Shown here: in pieces, positions 16,252 to 24,488 of the stretch
How positions within the stretch are numbered: position 1 is the first letter of the stretch
Layout: every line of letters starts with the position of its first letter
Assembly (NCBI GenBank): GCA_020431915.1
Contig: JAGQHJ010000018.1
Span: 1 to 37,079 of the forward strand
Direction: 5' to 3'
From: Cyanobacteria bacterium HKST-UBA04
GTDB lineage: Bacteria > Cyanobacteriota > Vampirovibrionia > Vampirovibrionales > JAGQHJ01
Length of the DNA: 37,079 nt
Made by a program: the position numbers and the translations under genes
Notes under the pieces: model-generated
Told to the model about the DNA's origin: nothing
The model's database searches: none
Seen by the model: only the letters and a program-made list of their open reading frames with translations

Positions 16252-16965
16252 TTAAAACGGATCAGCTTGAGCCAAAACCGCCTCTGTTTTTGGGGTTACC
16301 TGCTGCACAAACAGGCTTAGCCAGGCCATATAACACCAAATCTGGCAAGCACCACTGAATAAATAGCCAATAATCGTTATGTTCAGCCCCAACGCCAGGA
16401 TCCAATACCCCAGCATCAGGGGAATCCCCATGTAGGTGGCGCCCAACAGCCGCAAATAGTTGTCTTTGGCCAAGCTGATACCGGGACCCAACTGCCGGAA
16501 ATATTCAGCCACGGTGCATTGCTGGGCCGAAAGCAGGAAAGGTCCCATGAAAAAAGGGGTTAACAGCCCCAGGGTCAGAATGTTCAGCACGGACGGGATC
16601 GCCAGGATTAGCGACAGTAGGTACAAATGCCCACCTGCCCAGGTAAACTGCACCCAGTTGCCCTTAAACGGGGGCGACGTGGCCTGGTAGCCTTGGGCCA
16701 TCCAAACCCCCGTCAAGGCCCATAAATACCCAATCATGGGGGCCGACACAATAAGCCCGACCACGGCCAGACCGATAAAAAGCGGAATCAAGACCACCAA
16801 TGCGGCATCTTCGCTTAAATCGGCAACGGCCCCAAAGATTACCGCCACCAGCACCACGGCAATGGCCACGACCACCACGCTGGCGTGGATAATGATGGGC
16901 CACATCAGGGCGGGTTTAATGTTATCGCTACGAAACGGGTAGGTCAGGGCAGCGGTGATATGCAT
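16252..16965 (-). CDS. DUF4013-like membrane protein
   Basis: The 237-residue protein starts MHITAALTYPFRSD and aligns throughout with the membrane part of the gene at 14804. Shared pieces include APMIGYLWALTGVWMAQGY, TWAGGHLYLLSLILAIPS, LLTPFFMGPFLLSAQQCT and FRQLGPGISLAKDNY. About six membrane helices are expected. It lacks the disordered tail, so it may represent the minimal unit of the three-gene group. No clear ribosome binding site precedes the ATG. Confidence 0.74.
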   Translation of the reverse strand: MHITAALTYPFRSDNIKPALMWPIIIHASVVVVAIAVVLVAVIFGAVADLSEDAALVVLIPLFIGLAVVGLIVSAPMIGYLWALTGVWMAQGYQATSPPFKGNWVQFTWAGGHLYLLSLILAIPSVLNILTLGLLTPFFMGPFLLSAQQCTVAEYFRQLGPGISLAKDNYLRLLGATYMGIPLMLGYWILALGLNITIIGYLFSGACQIWCYMAWLSLFVQQVTPKTEAVLAQADPF

Positions 16966-17028
16966 ATCGGGTCAACGTCATCCTTTTTCTCTGTTTTGCT
17001 AAGGGCAGTCCATGCCACTCCGGTATAT

Positions 17029-17604
17029 CTAAGACGCCTGGAGCACTTGTGCGGGTGCAGGTGCGGATGCGGGTGCGGGTGCGGGCATGGCCGCTTGCGT
17101 CGGGGGCATCATCATTCCAGGCCGACGTCGGCTGGGCAAGGTTTTAAGGGTATCGAGCGCTGCAACCAGAGCCTGGTTCAGCTGCTGCTCGCTGGCCATC
17201 TGCGTCAGCGGAACCTGCTGTTTTTGCATCTTGCCCGGATCAAACACAAACAGCGCCGGCACGTAAGACACGCCAAAAATATTGGCCACCGGCTGCTGCT
17301 GCGGATCATCGAGGTTAATCATCACAAACGTCAGCCGATCCGCCAAACCCGTTTTCACTTTGGCAATGGTAGGCGTCACCTGCCGGCAGGTCTGGCAACT
17401 GTCCGTATAAAACTCCACCAATAAGGGCGTTTTAGCAGATTGAAAGGCCTCTTGTATGCTTATGTTGGGGTCATAGGCCGACGGATTCCCAGAAATCCAA
17501 GGCACCGTGGCCAGATACCGAAACCCGGTATTGGCCATAGCCACCAGAACCAGGGCCAACACCACAATAAAAAAGCTGCGTTGATACATAGGCGAGGTTA
17601 CCAT
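17029..17604 (-). CDS. Membrane-anchored thioredoxin-like protein (TxlA type)
   Basis: The 191-residue protein has one N-terminal membrane helix (SFFIVVLALVLVAMAN, residues 10-25) and then a thioredoxin fold. The redox motif is CQTC at residues 70-73 within LLVEFYTDSCQTCRQ. The cis-proline loop is GVSYVPALFVF. The C-terminus is a Pro/Ala-rich tail (PAPAPASAPAPA). The layout resembles cyanobacterial TxlA/HCF164, which passes reducing power or handles disulfides at a membrane. I start at ATG 17604, preceded by GAGAGAGAGGG, which serves as ribosome binding site; upstream starts to 17694 add a charged stretch and seem false. Confidence 0.85.
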   Translation of the reverse strand: MVTSPMYQRSFFIVVLALVLVAMANTGFRYLATVPWISGNPSAYDPNISIQEAFQSAKTPLLVEFYTDSCQTCRQVTPTIAKVKTGLADRLTFVMINLDDPQQQPVANIFGVSYVPALFVFDPGKMQKQQVPLTQMASEQQLNQALVAALDTLKTLPSRRRPGMMMPPTQAAMPAPAPASAPAPAQVLQAS

Positions 17605-17737
17605 GCCCTCTCTCTCTTTTGCCACGATAAGCCAATAGGGCAGTTTATTTATTGTAGCCGGAACATAAGGCAAAGGGCGAACCCGATAGCCCACTTAAAA
17701 TGGCCTGCTTGAGCAAACGCCCGCCTACAACCCGGCC

Positions 17738-17775
17738 TAAAAAAAGAAAATGCGTTGTTCTACAAACAACGCATT
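17738..17775 (-). terminator. Rho-independent terminator reading leftwards, no matching gene upstream
   Basis: AATGCGTTGTT (17749-17759) and AACAACGCATT (17765-17775) pair perfectly around CTACA. On the minus strand the U-tract TTTCTTTTTTT follows. Any transcript ending here must start in 17780-18137, where I find no protein gene. It also shields the thioredoxin gene from transcription coming from the trxB side. Confidence 0.85.
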
Positions 17776-17807
17776 AACGATAAGTTGAAAACCGTGTTTA
17801 TCGTGTG

Positions 17808-17831
17808 GAGAGAGAGAGAGAGAGAGAGAGA
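17808..17831 (+). repeat. (GA)12 dinucleotide microsatellite
   Basis: Twenty-four uninterrupted bases of GA, 33 bases to the right of the orphan terminator. A related (GA)5 tract forms the ribosome binding region of the thioredoxin gene about 200 bases away. Confidence 0.95.
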
Positions 17832-18137
17832 AGGAAAGAGGAAATCGGGTTTAGCAGGGGAAGCGTCGGCGGACATAACGAGGGGGTCGGGGTCACACCA
17901 GACACGCTAGAGATATAGGGGTATCGGCCCGGACGGTCGGGGCTGAATACGCTATTCGGACCATCTCTTGCCTCCCCCCCAGCGACACAGCCCCATTCAC
18001 GATCCACCGGATAACGGGGTTGACCAGATGACAGTCGCCACCGGCTTGCGCTACAGTAAACGAAGCAGGAGACAGTATCCCCCATGCCTGCCCCTCCCAC
18101 TTGTTCCGTTTAGCTAGGAAGCAACCAAAGACCTGCC

Positions 18138-19109
18138 ATGACTGACGCGTCCCCCTCCTCTCACCGCCAGGTTATCATCATCGGTTCGGGCCCGGCCGGC
18201 CTGACCGCCGCCTTGTACACAGCCCGTGCAAACCTGCAGCCGCTGGTATTCGAAGGCCTAGAACCCGGCGGCCAGCTGACGACCACCACCGAAGTCGAAA
18301 ATTTTCCCGGCTTCCCCGAAGGTATTCAAGGCCCCGAACTGATTGACCGGATGCGCGAACAGGCCAAACGGTTTGGCGCCGAGTGCCAGTTTGAGGTGGT
18401 CACCAAAACCGATTTTTCCAGTCGGCCGTTTAAGGTTTGGGTAGAAGACAGTCTGTACACGGCCGATGCCGTTATTATTGCCACCGGCGCAGCCGCCAAA
18501 TGGCTGGGCATACCCGGCGAGCATGAACTGGTGGGCCATGGCGTCTCGTCTTGTGCCACCTGTGACGGGTTTTTCTTCCGTGACAAGACGATTGCCGTCG
18601 TTGGCGGGGGTGACTCGGCCATGGAGGAAGCAACCTTCCTGACCCGCTTTGCCAGCAAAGTCTACCTGATCCATCGCCGCGACAGCTTCCGGGCCAGCAA
18701 AATCATGCAGCAGCGCGCTCTGGACAACCCCAAGATTGAACCCCTGTACAACACCCATGTGGTGCAGGTCCATGGCAGCAAGGACACCGGTGTCACCGGC
18801 GTGACGCTGCAGGACGCCACGGATCAGACCACGCGCGATCTGGATCTTCAGGGCTTTTTTGTGGCAATTGGCCACAAGCCCAATACCGATGTATTTAACG
18901 GCCAGATCAACCTGGATCCCAACGGTTACGCCCTTGTAGAGCCTGGGACCGTAAAAACCAACATCAGTGGGGTGTTTGCCTGCGGCGATGTGCAGGACAC
19001 CAAATACCGGCAAGCCATCACAGCCGCCGGCAGTGGCTGCATGGCCGCCCTGGAAACCGAAAAGTTTCTTGAAGCCCTGCATGACACCACCCATGCCGTA
19101 ACCGCCTAA
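18138..19109 (+). CDS. trxB: Thioredoxin-disulfide reductase
   Basis: TrxB uses NADPH and FAD to reduce thioredoxin in the cytoplasm. The 323-residue protein has the FAD-binding GSGPAGLTAALYTARA near residue 16, GGQLTTTTEVENFPGF near 44, and the redox motif CATC at 139-142. The NADPH-binding GGGDSAMEEA follows near 155 with HRRDSFRASK, then the second FAD motif FACGDVQDTKYRQA near 286. Length and motif order are exactly those of the low-molecular-weight family. The ATG at 18138 gives a short hydrophilic N-terminus; the nearest AGGAAG is 16 bases away. It may reduce the thioredoxin-like protein encoded just to the left, but that is inference. Confidence 0.96.
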   Translation: MTDASPSSHRQVIIIGSGPAGLTAALYTARANLQPLVFEGLEPGGQLTTTTEVENFPGFPEGIQGPELIDRMREQAKRFGAECQFEVVTKTDFSSRPFKVWVEDSLYTADAVIIATGAAAKWLGIPGEHELVGHGVSSCATCDGFFFRDKTIAVVGGGDSAMEEATFLTRFASKVYLIHRRDSFRASKIMQQRALDNPKIEPLYNTHVVQVHGSKDTGVTGVTLQDATDQTTRDLDLQGFFVAIGHKPNTDVFNGQINLDPNGYALVEPGTVKTNISGVFACGDVQDTKYRQAITAAGSGCMAALETEKFLEALHDTTHAVTA

Positions 19110-19145
19110 GGGGCACTGTCAGGGTCAGTTGGTCGATCAGGCCGG

Positions 19146-19175
19146 TTGATTTTTCAATCCCCTTGCCCCTACACT
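19146..19175 (+). promoter_or_regulatory. Possible promoter for frr
   Basis: TTGATT (19146-19151) and TACACT (19170-19175) are separated by 18 bases and match sigma-70 hexamers at five and four positions. Transcription would start near 19182, giving frr a transcript separate from trxB. Confidence 0.4.
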
Positions 19176-19220
19176 GGTCATGCAAAAATTGTTGTGATGT
19201 TTAGAAAAGGCCCTCCCGTT

Positions 19221-19784
19221 ATGCCGACCCTCGAAGAGATTCAAACCGACGCCGAAGCACGGATGCAAAAAGCCATCACCTCGACCCAAAGCGAGCTGAG
19301 TTCGATTCGGACGGGCCGGGCCAACCCACAACTGCTTGATCGCGTATCGGTAGACTATTACGGCGCACCCACCCCGGTACACCAGCTGGCCAACGTCTCA
19401 ACCCCCGACGGGCAAACCATCCTAATACAGCCCTACGACAAAAGTGCCATCCCGGCCATTGAAAAAGCCATTGCCCAATCCGAACTGGGACTGACCCCCA
19501 ACAACGACGGCAGCAACGTGCGCCTGACCGTTCCGCCTTTAACCGAGGAACGGCGCAAGGAGATGGTCAAACTGACCAAGAAATACGGCGAAGACGGCAA
19601 AGTGGCCGTCCGAAACATCCGCCGCGATGCTCAGGACAGCATTAAGAAGCTTGAAAAAGAAGAAAAAATGCCCGAAGACGTCATCAAGGGCGAACTCGAA
19701 GATCTGCAAAAACTGACAGACAAATACGTGCACCAGCTCGACTCGCTGGTGGACAACAAAGAAAAAGAGTTAATGACCATTTAA
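19221..19784 (+). CDS. frr: Ribosome recycling factor
   Basis: RRF splits post-termination ribosomes together with EF-G. The 187-residue protein has the usual length and the family pattern: an N-terminal helix (EIQTDAEARMQKAI), IRTGRANPQLLD near 34, YYGAPTPVHQLAN near 49, LTEERRKEMVKLTKKYGED near 111 and RNIRRDAQDSIKKLEK. I start at ATG 19221, which matches the standard N-terminus; in-frame starts at 19146 and 19197 add residues not found in the family. No strong ribosome binding site is visible. In many bacteria pyrH precedes frr; here trxB does. Confidence 0.96.
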   Translation: MPTLEEIQTDAEARMQKAITSTQSELSSIRTGRANPQLLDRVSVDYYGAPTPVHQLANVSTPDGQTILIQPYDKSAIPAIEKAIAQSELGLTPNNDGSNVRLTVPPLTEERRKEMVKLTKKYGEDGKVAVRNIRRDAQDSIKKLEKEEKMPEDVIKGELEDLQKLTDKYVHQLDSLVDNKEKELMTI

Positions 19785-19806
19785 CGCCGCTTAACGCCAG
19801 ACGGTC

Positions 19807-21225
19807 TTAGTCGATGGGTGGGGTATTGGCTGCTTTTTTGCTGACCGCCGCTGGCCTCTCGGTCGATTGGACTGAAGCCGGTTGGACTGAAGCCGTAAAG
19901 GTGTCGTTAAACCGCGTCGATTCAACCGTGGTGGCTTGCGCTTTGGCCGAAGTCACACCCGAATCCGATGGTGGGGTATTGGTCAGGTTGCTGCGGGGCA
20001 CAAAAGGCGATTGGCCGGCCGGACGACTATCAGCGGAACGGTTTGCGGCATCGGCCGGTAAGGCAATGGAAGGCATAGCGGGCAAGGGCGGTAGCTCCGG
20101 CATAGCGGGGTACTGACGAACCGCCCCACTGCTTTGGAGTGGCCCCAATATATTTTGAATGCTCAGGGACAAGAGCTTTTTGTTGCCATAAGGGATCTGT
20201 CGCTGGCTCAAATTGCGATTAATGCGAACCCACTGACCGTTGGCCGCCTTGGCCACCTGCATCAGGTCCACCGGCTGACCGGCAGGGTTAACCCAATGCC
20301 CCGGCTCGGCCTCCAGAATCGCCCCATTGGGCAACTGCCAACCGGCTTCAATCCGGGGCAGCTTTAGCCACGATTCCAACAACGAACCCACCACCTTGTT
20401 CAGACCAGCCTTGAGCGGATGCACCAGTTTACGGTACCCCAGCTGGGCCGGGGTCATGTCGGCCTTCAGCAGATAGGGGTCGGCCCCGCCTGCCGGACGG
20501 GCCACCCAACTGGGTTGCGAAGGATCGCGATACTGGGTTTTAAAGGCCTGCTCCAAAGCCTGGAATTGATCGGCGGGCAATACGCGGCCCTTGACGTGAT
20601 GCAGCATCACCTGCCGCATCAGGCGTCTTTTCTTAATCGGGCTGGCCGTAGCCTCGGGCTCGGCAGCTGCCGGGCTAAGGAAGGGAGACGGTTGATCGGT
20701 TTTTGAGGACGGCTTGAAGGCCGCCGGGTTGATCTCGGCCAACGTCAGGGAACGGGCCGTGGGGGTATCCTTGCCTTGGATAACCACTTGCTCGAGCACC
20801 GGTTGCTTGGTAACCGGGTGGGTCTGCTCGGTCTTAATCGGCGTGGACACCGTACCCGGCTTGCCGGCAGCCTGGATCGCGGCAAGAACCATGTCGCTGT
20901 CAGGCCGCGCTAGTACGTCCCACACCGGCAAAGCCGAATTGGGCTGGCCAAAGCTTAGAAAAAGACCGTCCGACGTGTTTTTCTGGAACACAAACCGGCT
21001 AACGATGGCCCGGGTGGACTGGTCGGAGAAGAACACGTCGCGCTGGGAAAAATCAACCGCCGACATCGGCGCGGCCATGGTGGGCAAAAGAGGCGCCGGT
21101 TTGGTGACCACCCCGGTTTCAAAGGGCGAAGCCTTTGAAAAAGGTTGGCTCGAAGCCCCCGACGGGGCCGGATTCGAGATTTGGACGGCAGGGCGCAGAC
21201 CAAAAACGTCTTTCAGGTGGATCAC
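19807..21225 (-). CDS. Hypothetical Pro/Ala/Ser-rich protein
   Basis: I do not recognise this protein. At about 472 residues it is hydrophilic. A globular N-terminal part contains FSQRDVFFSDQSTRAIVSRF and LFLSFGQPNSALPVWDVLARP. A basic middle has KKRRLMRQVMLHHVKGRVLP and a segment with DPYLLKADMTPAQLGYRKL; RIEAGWQLPNGAILEAEPGHW follows. The last 110 residues are low-complexity Pro/Ala/Ser/Thr, probably disordered. No signal peptide is clear. The start is uncertain: GTG 21225 has AGGA 13 bases upstream, while the TTG at 21237 is only one base from that AGGA. It is convergent with frr across a 22-base gap. Confidence 0.65.
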   Translation of the reverse strand: MIHLKDVFGLRPAVQISNPAPSGASSQPFSKASPFETGVVTKPAPLLPTMAAPMSAVDFSQRDVFFSDQSTRAIVSRFVFQKNTSDGLFLSFGQPNSALPVWDVLARPDSDMVLAAIQAAGKPGTVSTPIKTEQTHPVTKQPVLEQVVIQGKDTPTARSLTLAEINPAAFKPSSKTDQPSPFLSPAAAEPEATASPIKKRRLMRQVMLHHVKGRVLPADQFQALEQAFKTQYRDPSQPSWVARPAGGADPYLLKADMTPAQLGYRKLVHPLKAGLNKVVGSLLESWLKLPRIEAGWQLPNGAILEAEPGHWVNPAGQPVDLMQVAKAANGQWVRINRNLSQRQIPYGNKKLLSLSIQNILGPLQSSGAVRQYPAMPELPPLPAMPSIALPADAANRSADSRPAGQSPFVPRSNLTNTPPSDSGVTSAKAQATTVESTRFNDTFTASVQPASVQSTERPAAVSKKAANTPPID

Positions 21226-21755
21226 AAGTAATACCAATTCCTAGGGGGTTGCAAAGTGGGGCATCTCAGCCAGGGGCGGCGAATTCCATATCGACACACG
21301 GAACAAAATGGGATGCCTGTTAGGGGTGCTCTCTTTTAACCGTTTTTAACAGGGACTCAGGCTGGTCGCTGCTTTCCTACCGGATACTGCCCCTCATTCC
21401 TTTTATTTGAGTAGCTTTTAAGGATTATAAATGCCAAACACAAAGGCTGGTAAGGCTAACGACAACACAGAGGCAATCATGACCTTGTCCTTCGCTATAA
21501 TCAACTATACCCTACGATTCATGTTTGGTGGGACGGGGCTCATGAGCCATCATGCCATTTTTTACATTTATTTACAATACGCCATGTAACCGGATTATTA
21601 CCCACGTGGTAAATGGGCGCCCATGGCCTGTTTCGTCCCGAATATGGTAAAGTGAGGGTCTGACAACACAAGGCCGTGCCGGTCTGCATAAGCTTTGTAT
21701 TTGTGTAAACCCTGACGGCTCGACGTTTTATTGTGTGCAAGGAGAGGGTCCCCCG
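21226..21755. other. 530-base gap upstream of the Ugd-like gene
   Basis: Contains one possible small ORF (listed separately) and a perfect TATAAT at 21496-21501 with a weak -35. That element would give the Ugd-like gene a leader of about 250 bases. A second candidate -10 (GGTAAAGT near 21645-21652) is weaker. GGAGAGGG at 21741-21748 is the ribosome binding site for the ATG at 21756. Nothing else is recognised. Confidence 0.45.
21431..21589 (+). CDS. Possible small hydrophobic protein, 52 residues
   Basis: An open frame runs from ATG 21431 to TAA 21587-21589 with AAGGA seven bases before the start, the best sign that it may be translated. The first 16 residues are hydrophilic (MPNTKAGKANDNTEAI) and the rest is largely hydrophobic and aromatic (AIINYTLRFMFGG, HAIFYIYLQYAM), compatible with one membrane helix. 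Base use is more AT-rich than the neighbours and the frame spans a TATAAT, so it may equally be promoter DNA. Confidence 0.28.
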   Translation: MPNTKAGKANDNTEAIMTLSFAIINYTLRFMFGGTGLMSHHAIFYIYLQYAM

Positions 21756-23087
21756 ATGAGAATGGCCATTATCGGTACCGGCTACGTGGGTACGGTAACC
21801 GGGGCGTGTTTTGCCGAGCTTGGGCACCAGGTCGTCTGTGCCGATGTGGACGCCAAGCGCATTAAAATGCTCAACGAAGGGCGCACTCCCTTTTTCGAAC
21901 ATGGCATTGAGCCGCTCATCAAGGCCAACATGGAAGAAGGCCGGCTCAGCTTTGTGGCCGACAACAAGGTGGCCGTCAAGGACGCCGACGTGATTTTTAT
22001 TTGCGTGGGCACGCCCCCGCTGCCCAACGGCAAACCGGATCTCAAACCGCTGGAGCAGGCCATCAAGGACATTGCCGAAGGCATGACCGGCTATACCCTG
22101 GTCGTGGAGCGATCGACCCTGCCCATAAAAACCGGAGACTGGCTGATTGAAACCCTGAGCAAAGGGGTGAGCAAAGGTGTTGAGTTCGACGTGGCCGCTG
22201 TGCCCCAGTTCCTGCGCGAAGGCCATGCCGTGCAGGATTTCATGGAGCCCTCGCGCATTATTATCGGGGCCAATACCGAACGGGCCCAGAACATTTTAAC
22301 CACCCTCCACAAACCCCTGAACGCGCCTATCCTGCTGACGGACATCAATAGCGCCGAGTTGATCAAGCACGCCACCAATGCCTTCCTGGCCATGAAAATC
22401 TCCTTTATCAATTCCCTGGCCCAGCTCTGTGAAAAAACCGATGCCAACATCGATGCCATCAGCAAGGGCATGAGCCTGGACAAACGAATTTCGTCCGATT
22501 ACCTGCAGGCCGGTGTCGGCTACGGCGGTATCTTTTTCCCAAAAGACATCGCCTCGCTCGTTTCCATTGCCGACGAATACCACCTGCAGTTTGACCTAAT
22601 CAAGGCTGTGGATACGGTTAACCGGTATCAGCGCATCCACTTCGTCGAGAAAATTGAGACCGCGCTGGACGGCAACCTTCGTGGTAAAACCGTCTGCATC
22701 TGGGGGCTGGCGTACCGGCCCCATACCGATGACATGCGCGACGCCCCAAGCATCACCATCATTCGCAGCCTCCAGAAACGCGGCGCCAAAATCCGAGCCT
22801 TCGATCCGCTGGCCATCGAAAACACGCGTAAAATCCTGCCGGACATCGACTACTTTGACAGTCCCTTTGAAGCCGCTCAAAATGCCGATGCCATTGCCGT
22901 GCTGACCAACTGGAGCGAACTGGAGCAGATCAACTTTATGCAACTGAAGGAAGCGACCACATGCCGCCTGATTGTGGATGGTCGTAACCTCTACCCACGG
23001 CAGCGACTGCTTGACCTGGGCTTCGACTATATCTGCATCGGCAAAAAGCCGGCCAAGGCTTCCGAAAAATCCCCCATGACCGTTTAA
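21756..23087 (+). CDS. UDP-glucose / GDP-mannose dehydrogenase homologue lacking the catalytic cysteine
   Basis: The 443-residue protein has the full three-domain layout of nucleotide-sugar 6-dehydrogenases: Rossmann motif GTGYVGTVTGACFAELGH, FICVGTPP near 81, ERSTLP near 118, the central helix ELIKHATNAFLAMKISFINS (201-220), and C-terminal WGLAYRPHTDDMRDAPS. Lys204, Asn208 and Asp264 match the Streptococcus enzyme. The catalytic Cys260, usually in GYGGSCFPKD, is Phe260 (GYGGIFFPKD), and the usual PEFL is PQFL (Q151). Without the Cys the two-step oxidation to a uronic acid should not work. GGAGAGGG precedes ATG 21756, with an eight-base spacer. Fold certain; activity doubtful, so I give no gene symbol. 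Confidence 0.85.
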   Translation: MRMAIIGTGYVGTVTGACFAELGHQVVCADVDAKRIKMLNEGRTPFFEHGIEPLIKANMEEGRLSFVADNKVAVKDADVIFICVGTPPLPNGKPDLKPLEQAIKDIAEGMTGYTLVVERSTLPIKTGDWLIETLSKGVSKGVEFDVAAVPQFLREGHAVQDFMEPSRIIIGANTERAQNILTTLHKPLNAPILLTDINSAELIKHATNAFLAMKISFINSLAQLCEKTDANIDAISKGMSLDKRISSDYLQAGVGYGGIFFPKDIASLVSIADEYHLQFDLIKAVDTVNRYQRIHFVEKIETALDGNLRGKTVCIWGLAYRPHTDDMRDAPSITIIRSLQKRGAKIRAFDPLAIENTRKILPDIDYFDSPFEAAQNADAIAVLTNWSELEQINFMQLKEATTCRLIVDGRNLYPRQRLLDLGFDYICIGKKPAKASEKSPMTV

Positions 23088-23123
23088 CCCGTTTCAACCC
23101 TTCACAAGGAGTGATTCACCACC

Positions 23124-24437
23124 ATGGCCCAAATGGATGATGCCGTTGATGTCGTCGTTGTTGGTGCAGGCCCGGCGGGTATCGCAGCCGCCCTAACCCT
23201 GGCCAGGGCAGGCAAGGAAGTGGTGGTACTGGAACGCGGCGAATTTGTGGGGGCAAAAAACGTGTTTGGCGGGGCCATTTACACGCAACCCACCGCCGAG
23301 CTGTATCCCGATTTTTGGGAAACAGCCCCCGTGGAACGCTACAATGCCGAGCACCGGTTCTGCATGATGACGCCAGACTCGGCGGTAACGATGGGGTACA
23401 AAAGCCAGCAACACATGGAAGCCCCCCATTACAACAGCTTTACGGTACAGCGAGCCAAGTGGGACCGCTGGTGTGCCGAGCAAGCCGAAGCCGCCGGAGC
23501 CTTTATTGTAACCAGCACCACCGTACGCGACCTGCTTTGGGACGGCACCCGGATTGCCGGCGTAAAAACCGAGCAGGAAGACTTCCCGGCCAAGGTCACC
23601 ATCATCGGAGACGGGGTCAATTCGTTGCTAACGGAAAAAGCCGGATTGCGCACCCGTATTCCCAAGCCCAGCGAAGTGGCCCTGGGGGTAAAGGAAGTGA
23701 TTGCCCTGGACGAACAGGTCATCAATGATCGCTTTAACTGCGAAAACGGCAGCGGCGTTATTTACACAATGATGGGCGACGTCTTTGACGGCCTGGTAGC
23801 CATGGGGTTTATCTACACCAACAAGGACTCCGTCGTCGTCGGGTTGGGAGCCTCGCTTGAGGATTTGCAACAGCGATTGGTCAAGCCCTATGATCTGCTG
23901 GAAATCTTCAAGCAACACCCTGTCGTCCGGCCCCTGATTGCCGGCGGCAAAATGCTGGAGTACTCCGGGCACATGATTCCGGAAGGCGGCTACCACGCCA
24001 TGCCGCAACTGTTCTGCGACGGGGCCATGGTGGTGGGTGACGCGGCCATGCTGGTTAACAACGTCCATTGGGAAGGCACCAACCTGGCCATGGCCAGTGG
24101 CGTGTTTGCCGCCCAAACCGCTCTGCAAGCCCTGGAAAACAACGATTTTAGCCATTTTCAGCTCTCGCTGTACGAAAAACTGCTGAAAAGCAGTTACGTG
24201 TACCAGGATTTGCAAACCTACCGCGACATCTTGCCCACGGTTGAAAAATACAGCAACGTGTTCATGGGGCATTACCCCAACGCACTCAACAAGCTGTTCG
24301 ACACCTTCGTTTCCGTGGACAGCGTGCCCAAGAAAGAAAAGATGCAGGCCTTTGTCGGCGACACCCTGAAAGCCCGGTCACCCTTCCACATGGCCCTCGA
24401 TGCCCTGAAGGTCGGCCTGCCCATTATCAACAGCTAA
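23124..24437 (+). CDS. fixC: FixC-type electron-transfer flavoprotein:quinone oxidoreductase
   Basis: FixC is an FAD protein that takes electrons from the FixAB flavoprotein and, with FixX, passes them to quinone. The 437-residue protein has VVGAGPAGIAAALTLARAG near residue 12, LERGEFVGAKNVFGGAIY near 37, a GDGVN motif near 157, and the C-terminal FAD motif DGAMVVGDAAMLVNNVHWEG followed by NLAMASG. AAGGAG lies 14 bases before the ATG. fixX follows after 51 bases, so the pair is probably co-transcribed. fixA and fixB are not in the window. General FAD monooxygenase-type reductases are the alternative, but the adjacent fixX makes FixC the better call. Confidence 0.9.
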   Translation: MAQMDDAVDVVVVGAGPAGIAAALTLARAGKEVVVLERGEFVGAKNVFGGAIYTQPTAELYPDFWETAPVERYNAEHRFCMMTPDSAVTMGYKSQQHMEAPHYNSFTVQRAKWDRWCAEQAEAAGAFIVTSTTVRDLLWDGTRIAGVKTEQEDFPAKVTIIGDGVNSLLTEKAGLRTRIPKPSEVALGVKEVIALDEQVINDRFNCENGSGVIYTMMGDVFDGLVAMGFIYTNKDSVVVGLGASLEDLQQRLVKPYDLLEIFKQHPVVRPLIAGGKMLEYSGHMIPEGGYHAMPQLFCDGAMVVGDAAMLVNNVHWEGTNLAMASGVFAAQTALQALENNDFSHFQLSLYEKLLKSSYVYQDLQTYRDILPTVEKYSNVFMGHYPNALNKLFDTFVSVDSVPKKEKMQAFVGDTLKARSPFHMALDALKVGLPIINS

Positions 24438-24488
24438 AGCCTTTCCCCATCTTGCCGATCCCCTACTTACAGGAGGATACCCTGACCA

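Larger units (their letters stand above)
17605..18137. other. 533-base gap with (GA)12 and a terminator lacking a visible gene
   Basis: No convincing gene is seen. The only sizeable minus frame (17798-18100) translates the GA tract into an LSLS repeat and has no homology I recognise. Besides the terminator and microsatellite described separately, a small hairpin GAATA-CGC-TATTC with outer GGTC/GACC pairs lies at about 17929-17964. I checked for 4.5S, 6S, RNase P and tmRNA signatures and found none. The upstream region of trxB has only a distant AGGAAG (18116-18121) before its ATG. Confidence 0.5.

Noticed and set aside
17798..18100. Minus-strand frame of 100 codons in the trxB gap
   Set aside because: It ends in an LSLSLS repeat from the GA tract, has no ribosome binding site and no recognisable protein-like pattern.
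18000..18137. 4.5S RNA, tmRNA or RNase P RNA upstream of trxB
   Set aside because: A GGAAGCAACC string and GGGGCTGAAT looked suggestive, but the surrounding conserved sequences of these RNAs are missing on both strands.
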